A stretch of DNA of 64,000 bases from Stictocephala bisonia (GCA_035578905.1 JAQJVL010000059.1:868001-932000); one strand, 5' to 3'; shown: positions 32,195 to 44,513, numbered from the stretch's first letter. Numbers and translations are program-made. The notes: generated by a model not told the origin, from the sequence alone.

Positions 32195-35100
32195 TTAATG
32201 TTTAGACCAGAACTTGTCATTGGCATGTAGAAATATCAATTGCCTAACCTTTGATGGTTTAAGCAGTGTGCGGTGATTATTTATAATTTGCCCAATTTTG
32301 GAAAAAATAAATTCACATGGTACTGACGTTGCGACCATGTTGAAATGTTTTTTAACTATCTTTGACAAAATCGGATAAGCATGTTGTCCACCACTTCAAA
32401 GGATCCTCGTTCAAGCCAACAGTCCTGTCTTCAAGGTATCGCTGGACTTCAATGATAGCGCTTGAAAGTGCATTTCCAGAGGGCTGAGCTTTCTTCAGCA
32501 CTTCGCCAAGATAAGCCGCCACAGACAATGGTTCCAGTTCTGCTTGCCTGGTTAAACAAATAGTTTTGAGCAAACTAATTAAATTAATAGGCCTACTACT
32601 AATTAAATATTTTCTAAATTAAAATTTTCAATTATAAAATACAGTGGGACGTCGATCCGAACGTCAGTTATCCGAAGCGTCAGTTAACCGAACCAGAATC
32701 TGAAAAAAATATTATTATTTTTTAGTCGTAAATACGTTTTTGTTTTGTTAAAAGAGAACAACTACTATACCATTTGGTTTAGGGTTTTAATACAGTATTA
32801 TTTCTCATATACAGCACTGTACTAACATGTACCTATAATCCAACTTTTAACTTGTTAATTAACGTTCTACAGTAGTACAGTAATTTGAAAGATAAGTGGG
32901 CAGTTGCCGCACGGCCCGTGCATCCCCGATTCCCCGTGTGCCGAGCTCAATGCTAGAAGAGCGGTGTTTGCAGTGCAGTGGTCTCCTACGCCGTGACATC
33001 AGTCCTTCCATGAAACAGACGAAAATAAACTAGGCGTGGCAAACTGCACACTGCCTCAATTTATTGAAAGATAAAGAATACTCTTTAGACTTAGTGTATA
33101 ATGCTGACTTTTAACCTGGCTAAACTGGAAATCACTGCCCCAGAAATAACTAGCCAGTAGGCGTGAAAGAAATGCACCTGGCTTCAAAAATAGTAATTTA
33201 TTTCAAAACATGTTTAGCACCTCATTATTTAAAACTCACTGTTGACTTAAGTTTACATTTTTTAAAGAACTGTTTAATATTAGGTTAGTAAAGTTCATTT
33301 CTTTGTAGTTGTTGTATATTACTTTTTGCCTTATTTTATCAACAAATACAATACAGTATAGTATGGTAGTCACATATTCAAGGTATTATTTGATTAACCA
33401 AACTTTTGATTATCCGAACCACTGCCGGTCCCAATTAGTTCGGATTATTGTCTTCCCACTGCAGGCCTACAACAGTTACATAAAAAATAATGTTTCTTTA
33501 CAGTAAAATAAAATTTAAAGAATAAACAAAGTTACTTACTGTTCATCAACTTGTGTTTGCTGCGAATCCTGAATATGCTTTTCAGCGTTGAACTCCGCAG
33601 TGGCTAATCTTTTCACATGCTCTTTGATGACGTTCTGTGATTGTTGGGATGAAAAGGGATGAAGCTTGTAACGGGGATCCAAAAATGAGCATGTACCAAC
33701 CATTTTATTGTCTTCAATGTTTGAGAAACTGGTCAAAATCCCCTCCTGGAAACATATCGATTTTTAGTATTTAAAAAATAAATAAAATAAAAGTGGGAGA
33801 GTTAGTGATGAGTGGGTAAGGACTTTCTCTTTTATATATAGATATTACAATAATATAGTATAAATATAATATATGAAATATATACATTATACTGTACTTA
33901 GCATATTACTTATATGCTCAAGATAAGAACCCTTTTAGTAAAAGCAACATATAATAATTAAAATAATAGAGATAATTAATGTGGAAATGGATTTACCTGA
34001 AGTAGCAGAATGACTTCATGAACTGATCGTTGAAGCGGCATATGGAGTAACTTCTGACAAACATGTGTCAATCCATTAGTGAGGAAAATTATGTTGCTCA
34101 CGGTGACATATTTCTGGCCACTCAACTTATCAGTCACGTCTTCAAACGGCTTCAAGGCTTTACAGAGATCACTGCATATCTTCCACTCTTCGGCAGTGAG
34201 TGGCTCAAGGTCTTTATCAAGCAGAGCAATTGTAGCTCGTACTGCTTCTTGAATTGTAGAAATTCTCTCGAGCATGTAGAATGTTGAATTCCACCTCGTA
34301 ACCACGTCCAATATAAACCGTTTTGGATCTTTGTCCCCAGAATCTCTTTGGTATTTTAGCAGCTTTTCCAAGTCCTGTTTACTTCTTTTGAAGTGATTCA
34401 CTATTTTATTTACTTTCTCAATTACAATTTGAATTGGGGATGCTTTCTGAAGAGCATTTCGAATGATTAAATTAAGGGTATGGGCGTAGCACCCAAAATG
34501 TTTTAATTTCAATTCGTTTAAAATTGCTCCCTTAATATTGGACCCATTGTCCGAAACTACGACACTTATTGTCTCAATATTAATCTCAAAAACTATCAAG
34601 AATTTCCCTAATTTTACAAGCCAGGGCGAAGCTTGTGTGAGAACCCTCAATCAGACAACAGTCAAGGAGGACAGATTCAAATTGGAACTCATTTGTTATG
34701 TAATGGGCTGTTAATGCCAAATAGCTTTCTTGGGCAGAGGACGACCAACAATCTGTTGTCAAACACATACTGCCAATATTTTTTAGGTGTTTAGCAACTG
34801 AATTCCTGCATTCATCGTATGCAGCTGGAATCAAACTATTAGAAATAGTTTTCCTGCTTGGAAGGACATATGAAGGGTTCAAGTCACTGACAAACTGCTT
34901 GAAACCACTGTCTTCAACGACACTGAATGGCTGGTAATCTTTAGAAAATAATCTTAAGAGGGATCTGTCAAGTTTCCTTTTTTGACCAGCATTGATTTTT
35001 TTATTCAAAAAATGTCCCATTGTGGCTTGCCTTACAGGAACGGGAAGTGCGTTGCCTCTATCATTTACAACTGACAGAGAGGAAGTACTAGTAGTAGCCT

Positions 35101-35446
35101 TATCAGTAGTTGTTACGGCGTTAGATGAGCATGGGCTATTACTAAAAGTACCTGTATTTTCTTGACATACAGTGTTGTTTACAACTGAATTGTGGGTTTG
35201 AGGACCAAGAACATTTTCACAACTAGATGCAGAGTTTAAGGGTTCCTCTGAAACTAGGGCAACACGTTTCACCATCACCGGACACTCTAGGTTCACTGTT
35301 GGGTGTCTTTTTACGATGTGATTTTTTAAATTTGTAATTGTGGATTTAAATGACATGTTTAATCCACACATATCACATTTTGCAATTTTTTCAGTTGCAT
35401 TAACAACTTGAAAAAAACTCCACAAGGGACTACTGCGCTTACTCAT
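32195..35446 (-). pseudogene. hAT transposase with BED zinc finger, three exons, two frameshifts
   Basis: Exon 1 (35,446-33,997) starts MSKRSSPLWSFF, with a BED finger (CDMCGLNMSF and H....H in HIVKRH). It continues with LTTDCWSS and, after a single-base frame change near 34,590, VSDNGSNIKGA and CYAHTLNLIIRNAL, then TRWNSTFYMLER. It ends CTTCAG|GTAAAT. Exon 2 (33,745-33,540) carries CSFLDPRYK and ends CA|GTAAGT. Exon 3 starts at 32,547 after AACCAG, and the split codon joins as CAG. It has LSSAIIEVQRYLED, and a frame change near 32,370 leads into ATSVPCEF and NNHR..L, ending at a stop 32,195-32,197. Splice phases agree at both introns. Two frame changes make the copy inactive. This is the ZBED1/hAT-Ac type. 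Confidence 0.88.
32642..33461. mobile_element. pogo/Tigger-like non-autonomous element
   Basis: The ends are inverted. The left is CAGTGGGACGTCGATCCGAA and the right, read in reverse complement, is CAGTGGGAAGACAATAATCC. TTATCCGAA motifs recur inside both ends. The left side is preceded by TA; the right by CA where TA is expected. No transposase is seen. It lies wholly within the second intron of the surrounding hAT transposase, with both splice sites left intact. Confidence 0.75.
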
Positions 35447-35889
35447 TTTGACCACAAAAATAAAACATTAACGCTTGATCCTTATTAACAGTATTTTAAC
35501 AGAATAACACTAAGAAATAAAACTTTACACTAACAACAAAAATTAAAACTACATACACTAACACTGTAAGATACTTGCAACAAATAACACTCGTGGTGAT
35601 CCAAAATGACTACTATACAACATGTGTTTACGGGAGAGCAGAACTCAGATACTGTAACCGTACCGTTGTTGAGTGTTGACAACGATAAGTTGACAACGCC
35701 AACTGAGAACTGAACTGGCTGGCTGGATCGTTATACTGTCTGTATGTGCCGTTTCCAGAACTGTGGTCGACAGCGCGCCGTTGTAGACAACGGGCAACAG
35801 GGTGAACTAGACAACAGTTTTCTCCACAACAGGTTGTCGCTCGACAACTGTTGTCAAACAACCGTTGTGTTATTTTCGCCCCACCTCTA

Positions 35890-35975
35890 AGGCCACGTTG
35901 TCAAGTATACACAAGTTATTGTTAATATATAGGAAGCACGCTGCTGAAGATAATCGATAGTGTCAACTAGTAGTG
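35890..35975. repeat. Right half of the dispersed repeat split by a hAT
   Basis: After the AGGCCACG octamer the sequence matches 28,900-28,960 (TTAATATATAGGAAGCACGC, then GAAGATAATCGATAGTG). Confidence 0.8.
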
Positions 35976-35998
35976 AGACTGTCAGCAACAACGGTGCC

Positions 35999-36470
35999 AT
36001 GTCAGACCAACCATGTGAGCAAGCGAAATGTTTTGTGTGTAAAATTGTTGAATCTGACACTTTTGGTGAAATTAACAATGAACATCCTATAGTTTAGAAA
36101 ATCGAAAACTCTAACCTTTTCAAAGATTCCTAACCTGTTAATCTTGCTGTAGGGACAGAACAAACAAAATCTCGTGATAAGTTTCAATAACTAGGATAAG
36201 TAAGCCATTGTACAAAATAAGTAGCAGAAATTATGGAAATGAAGGTTTTAATATAGCATTGACAAATCTGACGTAATGAATTATGAAAATAAAGAAGCAA
36301 CGTATTTGTCTACGCCACAATTAGAACGAATTATTTTGCTTCACAAATAACATTGAATACAATTATAATTGAAAGAGAGGAAATAAAATTGGAGGAGTTA
36401 AAAAAGTCTGAGGTCGATTGGTCGTTTCACAAACTTGACATTGAAAGTTGTTTAGTTTATTACGACTTGT
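35999..36470 (+). other. Degenerate coding-like stretch downstream of the dispersed repeat
   Basis: An ATG at 35,999 opens MSDQPCEQAKCFVCK..., with a C-x2-C pair, and runs about 32 codons to a stop. Later frames read TPQLERIILLHK, then EREEIKLEELKKSEVDW and LDIESCLVYYDL. This may be a decayed transposon ORF belonging to the split repeat. I recognise no family, so this is tentative. Confidence 0.25.
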
Positions 36471-37203
36471 AACGCAACGTATAATATGTAACACATTTTC
36501 ATAACCACATCCTAATCCTGCCTTATTGTAAACAAAAAACAAATAAAAAACAAAACATCAAATCAAGGCTCAGAGTGACGGCCTCCTCGTAGGAGGATGA
36601 ACATTTCGCAGTGCGCATGCGCGAGGAACCTGTTCCTTAGATCTGTGACGAGGAGAGTGTTGCACTTTATACAACGGTTACAAGGAATTAAGCAGTTTAT
36701 TCATTGTCCATAATTCTCTCAATCTCTCGGTAACGGAACTGAACCAACCAACAACACATTCAAAACATCAGATTAGAATAGATGCCTGTCCCCAGGGGCG
36801 GTCTGGCTCTATTTGGGGCCCTCGGCCAAAACTAAATATGGGGCCCCTTGTGTGACTCAAACAATACTAATTAGTTAATAAGCCAACACAGTTTTTTGCC
36901 CATAATAATGATTTTTGCACTATTTTGTCCATAAATAATCGGTACAATAAATAATCCACCTACTTGGAAAAATACTTATAAAGGTGGCTAGGAGAAAGAT
37001 AAAATACATATATAGTCTAAAACGTTTATTGAAAAAAGTGTAATTCTTATTTTTAATAGTACTGTACTATTAATTTTAGTTTAATAGTACTGTTATAAAC
37101 TGAAAATCGATATAGTACTACAAAATTAAAATCAAATTGTGAGATTCCTGGTCAGCTCTGTGCTGGTCTTAGCAACTTCATTGATAATTGTATCTTTGTC
37201 TAA

Positions 37204-40200
37204 TTATTGAAACAAATCTCTCTCTACATTCATAAAAAGTAGATTAGACATGAGGTCATCATTTAAAGTTGACCTCAATCGGTTTTTTATGATTTTCAGC
37301 TTTGAAAATGTTCTCTCGCACGTTACCTGTGTACATGGTATTGTCAACAAAAACTTATGAACAACATATAAATTGAGGAATAAACCAGACTGAGACAGAT
37401 AAAAAATAACGGAGAATGCGCATCCCAAACAAAGAAAGCATTTGTCCGATTCATCACAATCAAATTTGTTAGATTCTTCCTCTGACCAGGCTTCTTCCAA
37501 CTCTAGGTCTAACTCTTCACCGAGACCTTTCTCAACTGTATGCCTACATCTCTTATCACTTTTACCTGGACCTTCGACGTTTACAAAACTGTTGTATTGG
37601 TCTGCAAACTGTTTGAGCTCAATTAATAACTTACATCTATCAATTTGACAAATTTTTGCTGACTCTTGAAGCACATTTTCAGGGAAGTTTTCAATTCTTT
37701 TGATTTCATTAAATCGTTTTGGATCCAGCCATGAACAATCTTGTAATATGCTCTGATTGGGTACAAATCTTTTCTCTATACTTGTTCTGGCACGATCTAC
37801 AATTTGTAAATACATGAGTTTATACTTTTGGACAGTCAAGATTTCTCTAGTTTGATCTGTTGCTTTTTCTCCAGGCATAATTTTTCTTTTTGGACATCTT
37901 TTCTATTGAAAATCTGACTCTAATTCCACCTCAATTGCATCTAAACTATTGTTAACTTCCCTTGCATATTTTTTTGATTTAGAATACAGGGTTTCAAAGT
38001 GGTCATCAGTCCTTTTAGAAATAATTTGCTGCAGTAAGGTTTGAACTAAGTTCCAAGCAATTGAATAGTTTATAGTTTTGCCTTGTAAATACTTTGAAAC
38101 TGAGGACGTGACCAAAAATAAATCTAAGGGAACTAAAGACATGAGGATATTCTCGAACTTACACCATTGACTAATGAGATTTCTTACCATGAACTTTGTT
38201 TTACAATCGAAACTTCCACATGATATGTCATTGAACACCGTTAACATATTAACTAACTTCTCATCTTTTTTTCTTGTTCACTTCTTAAAACTTCCTCGTC
38301 AATCATTGAAGAAAGAGCCTTATGTTTACTCCACCACCTCGTAGTTCCAATTTTTTGAAGTCTCTGTAATTTACTGTGTGCAGTACATTTCTTCTTTGTT
38401 TCCCTCTCCCAAATTGCCATTCTCTTGTAGCTCGAACTTAAGAATACAGCGGATTCCTCTACAAGACCAAATAAGTTTTCTGCTTGCAGTTGGTTGACTG
38501 ATGCATCGGCAACAACTAAATTCAAAACATGGCCCATACAATGTGTATAGATAAGGTCTTTGTTGTCTTGTTTTAAATGAGCTTGAAGACCATTGTAAGG
38601 TCCTTTCATATTATTGGCTCCGTCGAATGAGCAGGCAATAATGTTTGTTGTTGAAACACCGCACTTGCTTAGTTCCAATTTTATGCGTTCATAGAGAGGC
38701 AGTCCGGTAGAATCGTCTACCATGCTCAACTGCAGAAGCCTTTCATATATCTTGCCCTGAGTAATATATCGCACGCAAATTGCTAATTGCTCCATCACGG
38801 CAATATCTTGTGTGCTGTCCACCATCAAGCTAAATGTTATGCTGTCTTGAAGGTCCTTTAAAATAATTCCTCGGACGATGGAAGCAATAGTGTCAATCAG
38901 TTTATTAATAAAGGCTTTAGATAAAAATGTTAGTAGAGATCCACGACCAAACTGGCCCTTTGTTGTTTTGCCAGCGCATTCTCTCTTTCGTATAGTTGTA
39001 CGTCTGTGTGATTTGCTGTCTTCTATTGATTTCTTTACATGATTTTGCAATATAACGTCATAATTTTCAACCAACTTTACTAATTCTAGAAAGTTTCCGT
39101 GGTTTTCCATGGAATCCAAAGAGTGGGCACCTTCAGCGGTCTTCCCTCTATAGGAAATTCCTTGACGGCCGATAAATAGAACTATGTCAATTAATCGTTT
39201 AACAACTAATCTTCTAGTATAAATTTCGTTTTCTCTTTTTTTGTTTGATTTTTTGTTAGAAGTGTTGATACGTCAGAACCAATCTTGCTGCGGAAGCCGC
39301 TTTTGCCGCAGCATCATGGTAACGAGATTGTTCATGAATCTCGACAGATTTGTATATGTGCTTAGGGGAAACGTCATGCCCAGTAATAAATGACGAATCT
39401 CTATAATCTTTGCTGCCAAAAGCCATGCAGCTTGAGCAAAACACTTTGTTCAGCTGGATTGAATAGGATAGCCATTTTCTACAAATTTTCTCACCATTTG
39501 GTAGTGATTGGTAGTAAAGTTTAGAGGGTTTAAATGCGAGCTTTTTCCCCTTTGTTTCTGTAATTTGTATGGGATGTTTCTCCATAAAAGCTTTTTTTGT
39601 TTCGATCGGGTCATTTTCATTGGGAGGTATGAAACATCCAAGATCACAAACAGTATCAAGATGATGGGACGACTCTTTTTTGTTCTCTTCTTCCTCACTT
39701 TCTGTGTCAGTAATTGAACTTCCCGATGATGATTGCTCGTTGATTGTTGTTAAATTCATTGTTGGTACGTCACTTGACAACACCTTTTCAATACCAGAAT
39801 AGGAATATTCTTCTTTTTCTTCATGAGATGAAAAACAAGGTGCAGACTCATTTGTGGGCTCTATCAGTGATGTAATTTCATCCTTGTTTTCTGAAAATAA
39901 ATTGTTAATACTACAATACTATCTTAATAGATCTTAATACAATTATATTTATAATGTATAAATAGACACCACCTATGTGTGGTGTCACGTAACTCTTTGG
40001 AACAAAATTGTAATACTGACATTTGTCGTAAGGTTAAAACAAACGTTGATTATTACACTTGACGTTACGGACAGCTCAGCTGCACTACTAGCACACGAGT
40101 AGATTGCAGAATGAGCACAGCTAAGTTTCATTGTTTACTAATTAAATGTTTCAACAAGTACAGTACTGGTAAATAATAGACAATAGAATAATAACTATTA

Positions 40201-42332
40201 TTTGTTGTTATTTATGTATAATTTACTCTTTAGGGAAAACAATATGAAACTCCATATTAATACGTGATAACTTATAGCCTTTTCATATAAAGGCCCTTGA
40301 ATTAGTTCACTAACTTAGTTACCGTACTCAATTTTTAATGAGTAGGTTACCTCTTATTAATTAGGCTCTATTATCGTCAGCTGGGACTTGTTGGAAAGTT
40401 GTTTAGTTTGGTATGTCTTGTTCTTCGATAAAACAATATTAAACTCCACAATATCCAAAATGTAAATCAAAATGTCCTTATATTAGTTACACTAATATAA
40501 CTAACTAGGACTAATAATAATTTTTAAAAGCTGATCAGGATTTTTAAAAATAGATACCTGAAAGTCATGTGTCTTATTTTTAAACGGCAAGTAAATTAGA
40601 TCAGGCCTAAAACATTTTTCGAAATGACAGGGCAAAATTAGATTAAGCCTAATTTCATAATTTACAATGGTTAAAAGTCTTAACCTTAACAATATTAATA
40701 TTTATTGATGAAGTACCTATTGTGGATGAGAAGGTTGACAGCCTATATCTATATCTGAGTTAAAATAGGCCTATTCACTCCATTCATTAATTAGAAAATA
40801 ATAATGAAGTTGGTACCATAATGTGGTGGGTAAAAAAACGAGGAATCAACGTAGGCTATGTAGGTAGATATTCCTAGTTTTAGATATAGGCCTAGTTTTG
40901 TGCAGATAATTCAGAAAGTCATAAAAATTATTCACATTTTATACATTTTGCTCATCTTTAACATATTATAGTTAGGCCCTATAAAATATCAGAAATAGGT
41001 CACCAAATAAAAATAGTAACTAAGGCCTAATAAAACATAATTTCTACTAGACATCCTGAAACGTCCATTTCAGGGAAATGTAACAGAATTGTTGAAATAT
41101 TGTGATACGTTTATATCAACAGTGGTAGGCCTATATTGTTGTACTATATTGTTCAAACTAGTTGTATGATATGGAAATATTTAATTTTAAATATATCTGG
41201 GTTTCTAAGAAAAATTGTAGGTTTTATAACTGTCGTATGTAGGCTAGCCTAGTTCTAGGCCTATATGTAACCTAACTTGGTAAAACCTTCAAATCATGTT
41301 TAAGATTTGCTATATTATGTTATTTTATGTTATGCTACGTAGTAATAGGCTCAATTAATTGTAAATATTACATAATAGTATAATTTGTATTACCAGGTAT
41401 GAGTAGAATCAAATAGGTTACATTAGAACTTTCCAGTAACTTCGTGAAACTATGCAACTTTTATGTTATAATTAATAGTTATGTGTAAATATTACCAAAT
41501 AGACTACTTAAAACAATAAACTTATTTTATTTATGCTTTAATATTAAACTTTTGACAATTATAGGATAAAAGATGTCATACTGTCGTATTTTGTTTGACA
41601 TTGACGACAGAATGTTCTATAACCTTCTTTTGTTGTAATATGTTCCATGGCTTCTGGAACCTTCGGTTCGAGTTTGTTCTTGAAAGTCTAGATTGTAACA
41701 AATGTATATAAGGCGGCTGCACCGCTGCTAAGAAGTAGTAGTAGTTTGAGTTTTCAGTCAGTGAGTGATTGTTCAATTAGTTAGTGTGGAACAACTCGGA
41801 TATTGCGGTAGTGCAAATCATTGTGAGTTGTGAATTCAGTGTTATTGTGTTTCAAGGTAAATAAACGCTCGTGGACTTAAATTGTGTGTGTGTTATTTTC
41901 GTGTCCCTAGTGATATACTGTGTAGTAATCGCTAGTGTGTGACGACATAACACAATATAACCTAAAACAACGGAAAATCAGCATGTTTTTCTAAATAAGT
42001 GATTAAAATTAACTCAAAAAATATAGAGAATATAACATGCATATAATATATAATTTAGGTAAGCCAACATAAGGGTTACACCACACAAATATGGTTTAAG
42101 ATGCCGAGGCATAACGGAAAGTTGATTTATTAATGTAACTGTTGTATCATTGAAGTGATTAGTAATAATTAGAAAATTAGATACCTGCAGTTGAAGTTCC
42201 ATTATCCTATTGCGAATTATTTGAACTACTACTAAGCCAACTGCTTAAACTTTTTGAATTGTGGTCGATTTCAATCAGATGTTTCTTCTTTACTTTTCTC
42301 TTCTGAGCACCACTTTGATATACACGCTTCAT
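37204..42332 (-). pseudogene. ZMYM1-like hAT transposase, two exons, several frameshifts
   Basis: Exon 1 (42,332-42,185) starts MKRVYQSGAQKRKVKKK, the SGAQKRK opening typical of this hAT group. It contains one in-frame stop and ends GCAG|GTATCT. Exon 2 begins at 39,890 after TTTTCAG, and the split codon joins as GAA in the correct frame. It carries acidic and Ser-rich segments, CDLGCFIP, a TTF-type finger (KWLSYS, FCSSCMAFG, H..S.YH), a GRQGI block, LMVDSTQD (catalytic Asp), CSFDGANNMKG (second), HCMGHVLNLV, TTRWWSKH, and the C-terminal TCERTFSKLKIIKNRLRS (catalytic Glu). Frame changes near 39,230, 38,250 and 37,890 break it. The C-terminus is at 37,204. Confidence 0.88.
41582..41947 (+). mobile_element. 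Solo LTR candidate
   Basis: The 366-bp segment starts TGTCGTATTTTG and ends GTGTGACGACA, giving TG...CA termini with TGTCGT/ACGACA inverted ends. It has a TATATAAGGCGGC promoter box at about 41,705, an initiator-like TTTTCAGTCAGTGAG about 45 bp downstream, and AATAAA at 41,861. This is the U3-R-U5 layout of a retrotransposon LTR. It sits in the intron of the ZMYM1-type hAT transposase. No matching second LTR or internal part is seen, and no exact target duplication is visible. An unrelated promoter segment cannot be excluded. Confidence 0.6.
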
Positions 42333-43080
42333 TTTTTAAATTAACGTAATCAATCAAATAAAATGTAAACGTAAAAAATCCACCTTCTAGTCAACTGTGC
42401 CGCAACTGTGACTGGCTGTGTAGGCGCTACCTACCAGTGACAGCAGTGTGTGTGTAGCTGCTGCCAGTGCTGCCTACCAGGAAAAAGGGATGCCAACCCC
42501 AGAAACCATGCCCGAGACAAGTATACCAAGATGTCTCACGCTAAGAAAATTACTGTCAATCCCGAAATGTTCGTTAGATTTCCAAAATAAGTTGATGATT
42601 GATTGATTGTTGTCTTGTCTTCTCTGCTTCACTGCTTCCTTACGCACACTTCTTTGTTACTACATTAATAATGCTTTATCTCATTATTGTTTTGTTTAGG
42701 CTTCGTTGTTTATGTCAAAATATTACGCTTTCGTATTTCACACTGAGTAAATAAGACTTTTTTCCTACACACATTCGTTAATATTCCACTTTAGATTGTT
42801 TATATATTGGTATAAATGCATACCATCGCCACGCAATGAATGCTGATATATGTAATTAGTTCAATATTAGGCCTAATTTACGGAATTTAATTTTAAGAAT
42901 TGTTTGCCAGAGTCCATATTAGGTTGCTCGTTAAGAAACCAATAATATGCTTGTTACAAACAAATATATTCCAAATTTCAGAAGTCATTTATTTTGGGGG
43001 CCCTAACGGGGCCCCTGTGAACCGGAGACCCTCGGCGATCGCCGACTAGCCGACCTGGCCAGACCGCCCCTACCTGTTCC

Positions 43081-44416
43081 GGAATATTTTGTTCGTATAC
43101 CGAACCAATTAATTGATCTAATCTTAACCTCACGACATATTGTTTCTTTTTCTGGTTGCTTGCTATGTGAATTCCATTGTACCTTAAAACTAATAAATAC
43201 AGTAGGATACGTTTATTTTAATTTGTTAATTGAAATATATGATTACTTAATCTAAGTTGTGTTTATTGTAAGAGATACAACTGGATAATCTATTTTTAGG
43301 AAAACCCTTTAATATGTAGTAATTGATTTAATGTTGAAATTGTTTTAAAATTTCTTTTTCAAAACAAATCTTATGAAAGGAAAAATTAATATATCCATTG
43401 CATCCAATACATCCATCGATATATCCATTGACAATACTGAAGTCTTATATAGGCATTTCTTTACAATAGGCTTGCACAGCCTATATACCTTATAATAAGT
43501 TTGCGAAGTGTTTATGGATGAAAGTATGAAAACGATTACAATATACCTCCAAAACTAAGGAGTCGAACTACCCCAACACTTTAGGGTACTGCCGTTGTGG
43601 TTGTAATTAAAGTAACTATTACGAAAATTTGAAAAGAACTGTTTACTCTCAAGACACAAGGTTGCGTAGTAACGTTTATTTTACAAGTCACAATTAAATG
43701 GAACGGGTTCCTCGCGCATGTGCACAGCGAGAATGTTCATCCTCCTACGAGAAGGCTGTCTCGGAGTGTGTGTGTATGTGCAAAATCAATGAGCGTATAT
43801 ACTAACGTTTATATTAATAAAGATGTCTGCGCAAACTGATTTAAATACAGTGTTATGATGTGGTGTAAACATCATCTAAATTATTTAGGTGAACATATAA
43901 TTCTACAATTTGATGTCCTGTTACACTGATTAAAAAAAACCCCATGGTTTCTTCGTATTTTTATTTTGTTAAACTGTGCATTTAACAGTCCTCTGTTCGC
44001 TGTAGTAGTCCTAGAAGGGCTTGTTTCAAAGTGTGTAGAACGAAAAAATGTTGATGTTGATTCTGGTCATAGATTGGTACTGGTACCCATGCTCAAGTCA
44101 AGACACAAAGAAAAGAATAATTGAGAACTCTAATATTAGGTGCTCTTTGCTGTCAAATTGAGAAGCCGACGACGCCGTTTGCCACAATAAAAATAAAGTG
44201 ATTTTATAAAAAGTCATGTTTAGGCTGTATTATAATGATTTTCTAGAAATAGTTTTGGATTGTTTATTTACCTGGAGCAGATCTGGTTTACAGATCAATA
44301 TAAATTTTATTCATAAATAATCACCATATTTATCAAAGGAAATGGAAGTGTGTTTCATATCGTTAAGGTTATTTTTAGTAGAGTTCAGTTTGCTACTGAA
44401 CTGATTTTAATTTATA
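43081..44416. other. Tail of the outer element and 5' flank of the FN3 gene
   Basis: 43,081-43,766 is the right arm of the outer inverted-repeat element, non-coding. 43,767-44,416 is AT-rich and would contain the promoter of the FN3 receptor gene. An arthropod-initiator-like TCAGTT lies at 44,385, 32 bp before the ATG, and is flanked by a short palindrome (AGTTCAGT...ACTGAACT). No TATA box is evident. Confidence 0.4.
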
Positions 44417-44513
44417 ATGCCTTGTTATAAATTACACAGTTTTCTTTTAATCTTGATCGGAATTTGGTGCTTAAAATTGAATGGATATAGCTGTGACGGA
44501 GAACAAAGCTCAG
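44417..44513 (+). CDS. FN3 receptor gene, exon 1: signal peptide
   Basis: The ATG at 44,417 opens 32 codons and one extra base. A hydrophobic signal-peptide core (SFLLILIGIWCLKLNG) is followed by a likely cleavage site near YS|CDG, and the exon ends at CTCAG|GTTAGT. The donor is phase 1. The next recognised exon (57,917) starts with the two bases needed to complete an Ala codon, so the two join in frame; additional phase 1 exons between them are possible. A secreted or membrane protein is therefore predicted. An initiator-like TCAGTT lies 32 bp upstream. The intron that follows is at least 13 kb if the join is direct, and is filled with transposons. The gene identity beyond an FN3 receptor is not determined. 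Confidence 0.65.

Larger units (their letters stand above)
31175..35889 (-). mobile_element. hAT element with BED-finger transposase, introns and a nested pogo-like element
   Basis: Left terminus is TAGGGATGGGCACAACA and right terminus ...GCCCCACCTCTA, whose complement is TAGAGGTGGGGC. Subterminal CAACAGTTGTC-type motifs cluster at both ends. Octamers AGGTCATG (31,167-31,174) and AGGCCACG (35,890-35,897) match at six of eight positions, as expected for an old 8-bp duplication. The insertion splits a dispersed repeat whose unoccupied relative is at 28.85 kb, which confirms the boundaries. The length is 4,715 bp. Confidence 0.92.
36793..43072 (-). mobile_element. hAT element, ZMYM1-type, 6.3 kb
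   Basis: Left terminus is CAGGGGCGGTCTGGC and right terminus ...GCCAGACCGCCCCTA, near-perfect inverted repeats with the final base changed. Flanking octamers CCTGTCCC (36,785-36,792) and CCTGTTCC (43,073-43,080) match at seven of eight positions. Both subterminal regions contain GGGGCCC-rich motifs. The element encodes a spliced but broken transposase on the minus strand and carries a solo-LTR candidate in its intron. Confidence 0.93.
36569..43766. mobile_element. Outer inverted-repeat element hosting a hAT
   Basis: The left block starts CTCAGAGTGACGGCC (36,569) and continues CTCGTAGGAGGATGAACATT to GCGCGAGGAACC. The right block is the inverted counterpart (GGTTCCTCGCGCATG at about 43,706 to GGCTGTCTCGGAG at 43,766). 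Identity over about 65 bp is high. Subtracting the hAT between them leaves an element of some 900 bp with no coding sequence. I could not find a target duplication, so the superfamily is unknown. Confidence 0.7.
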
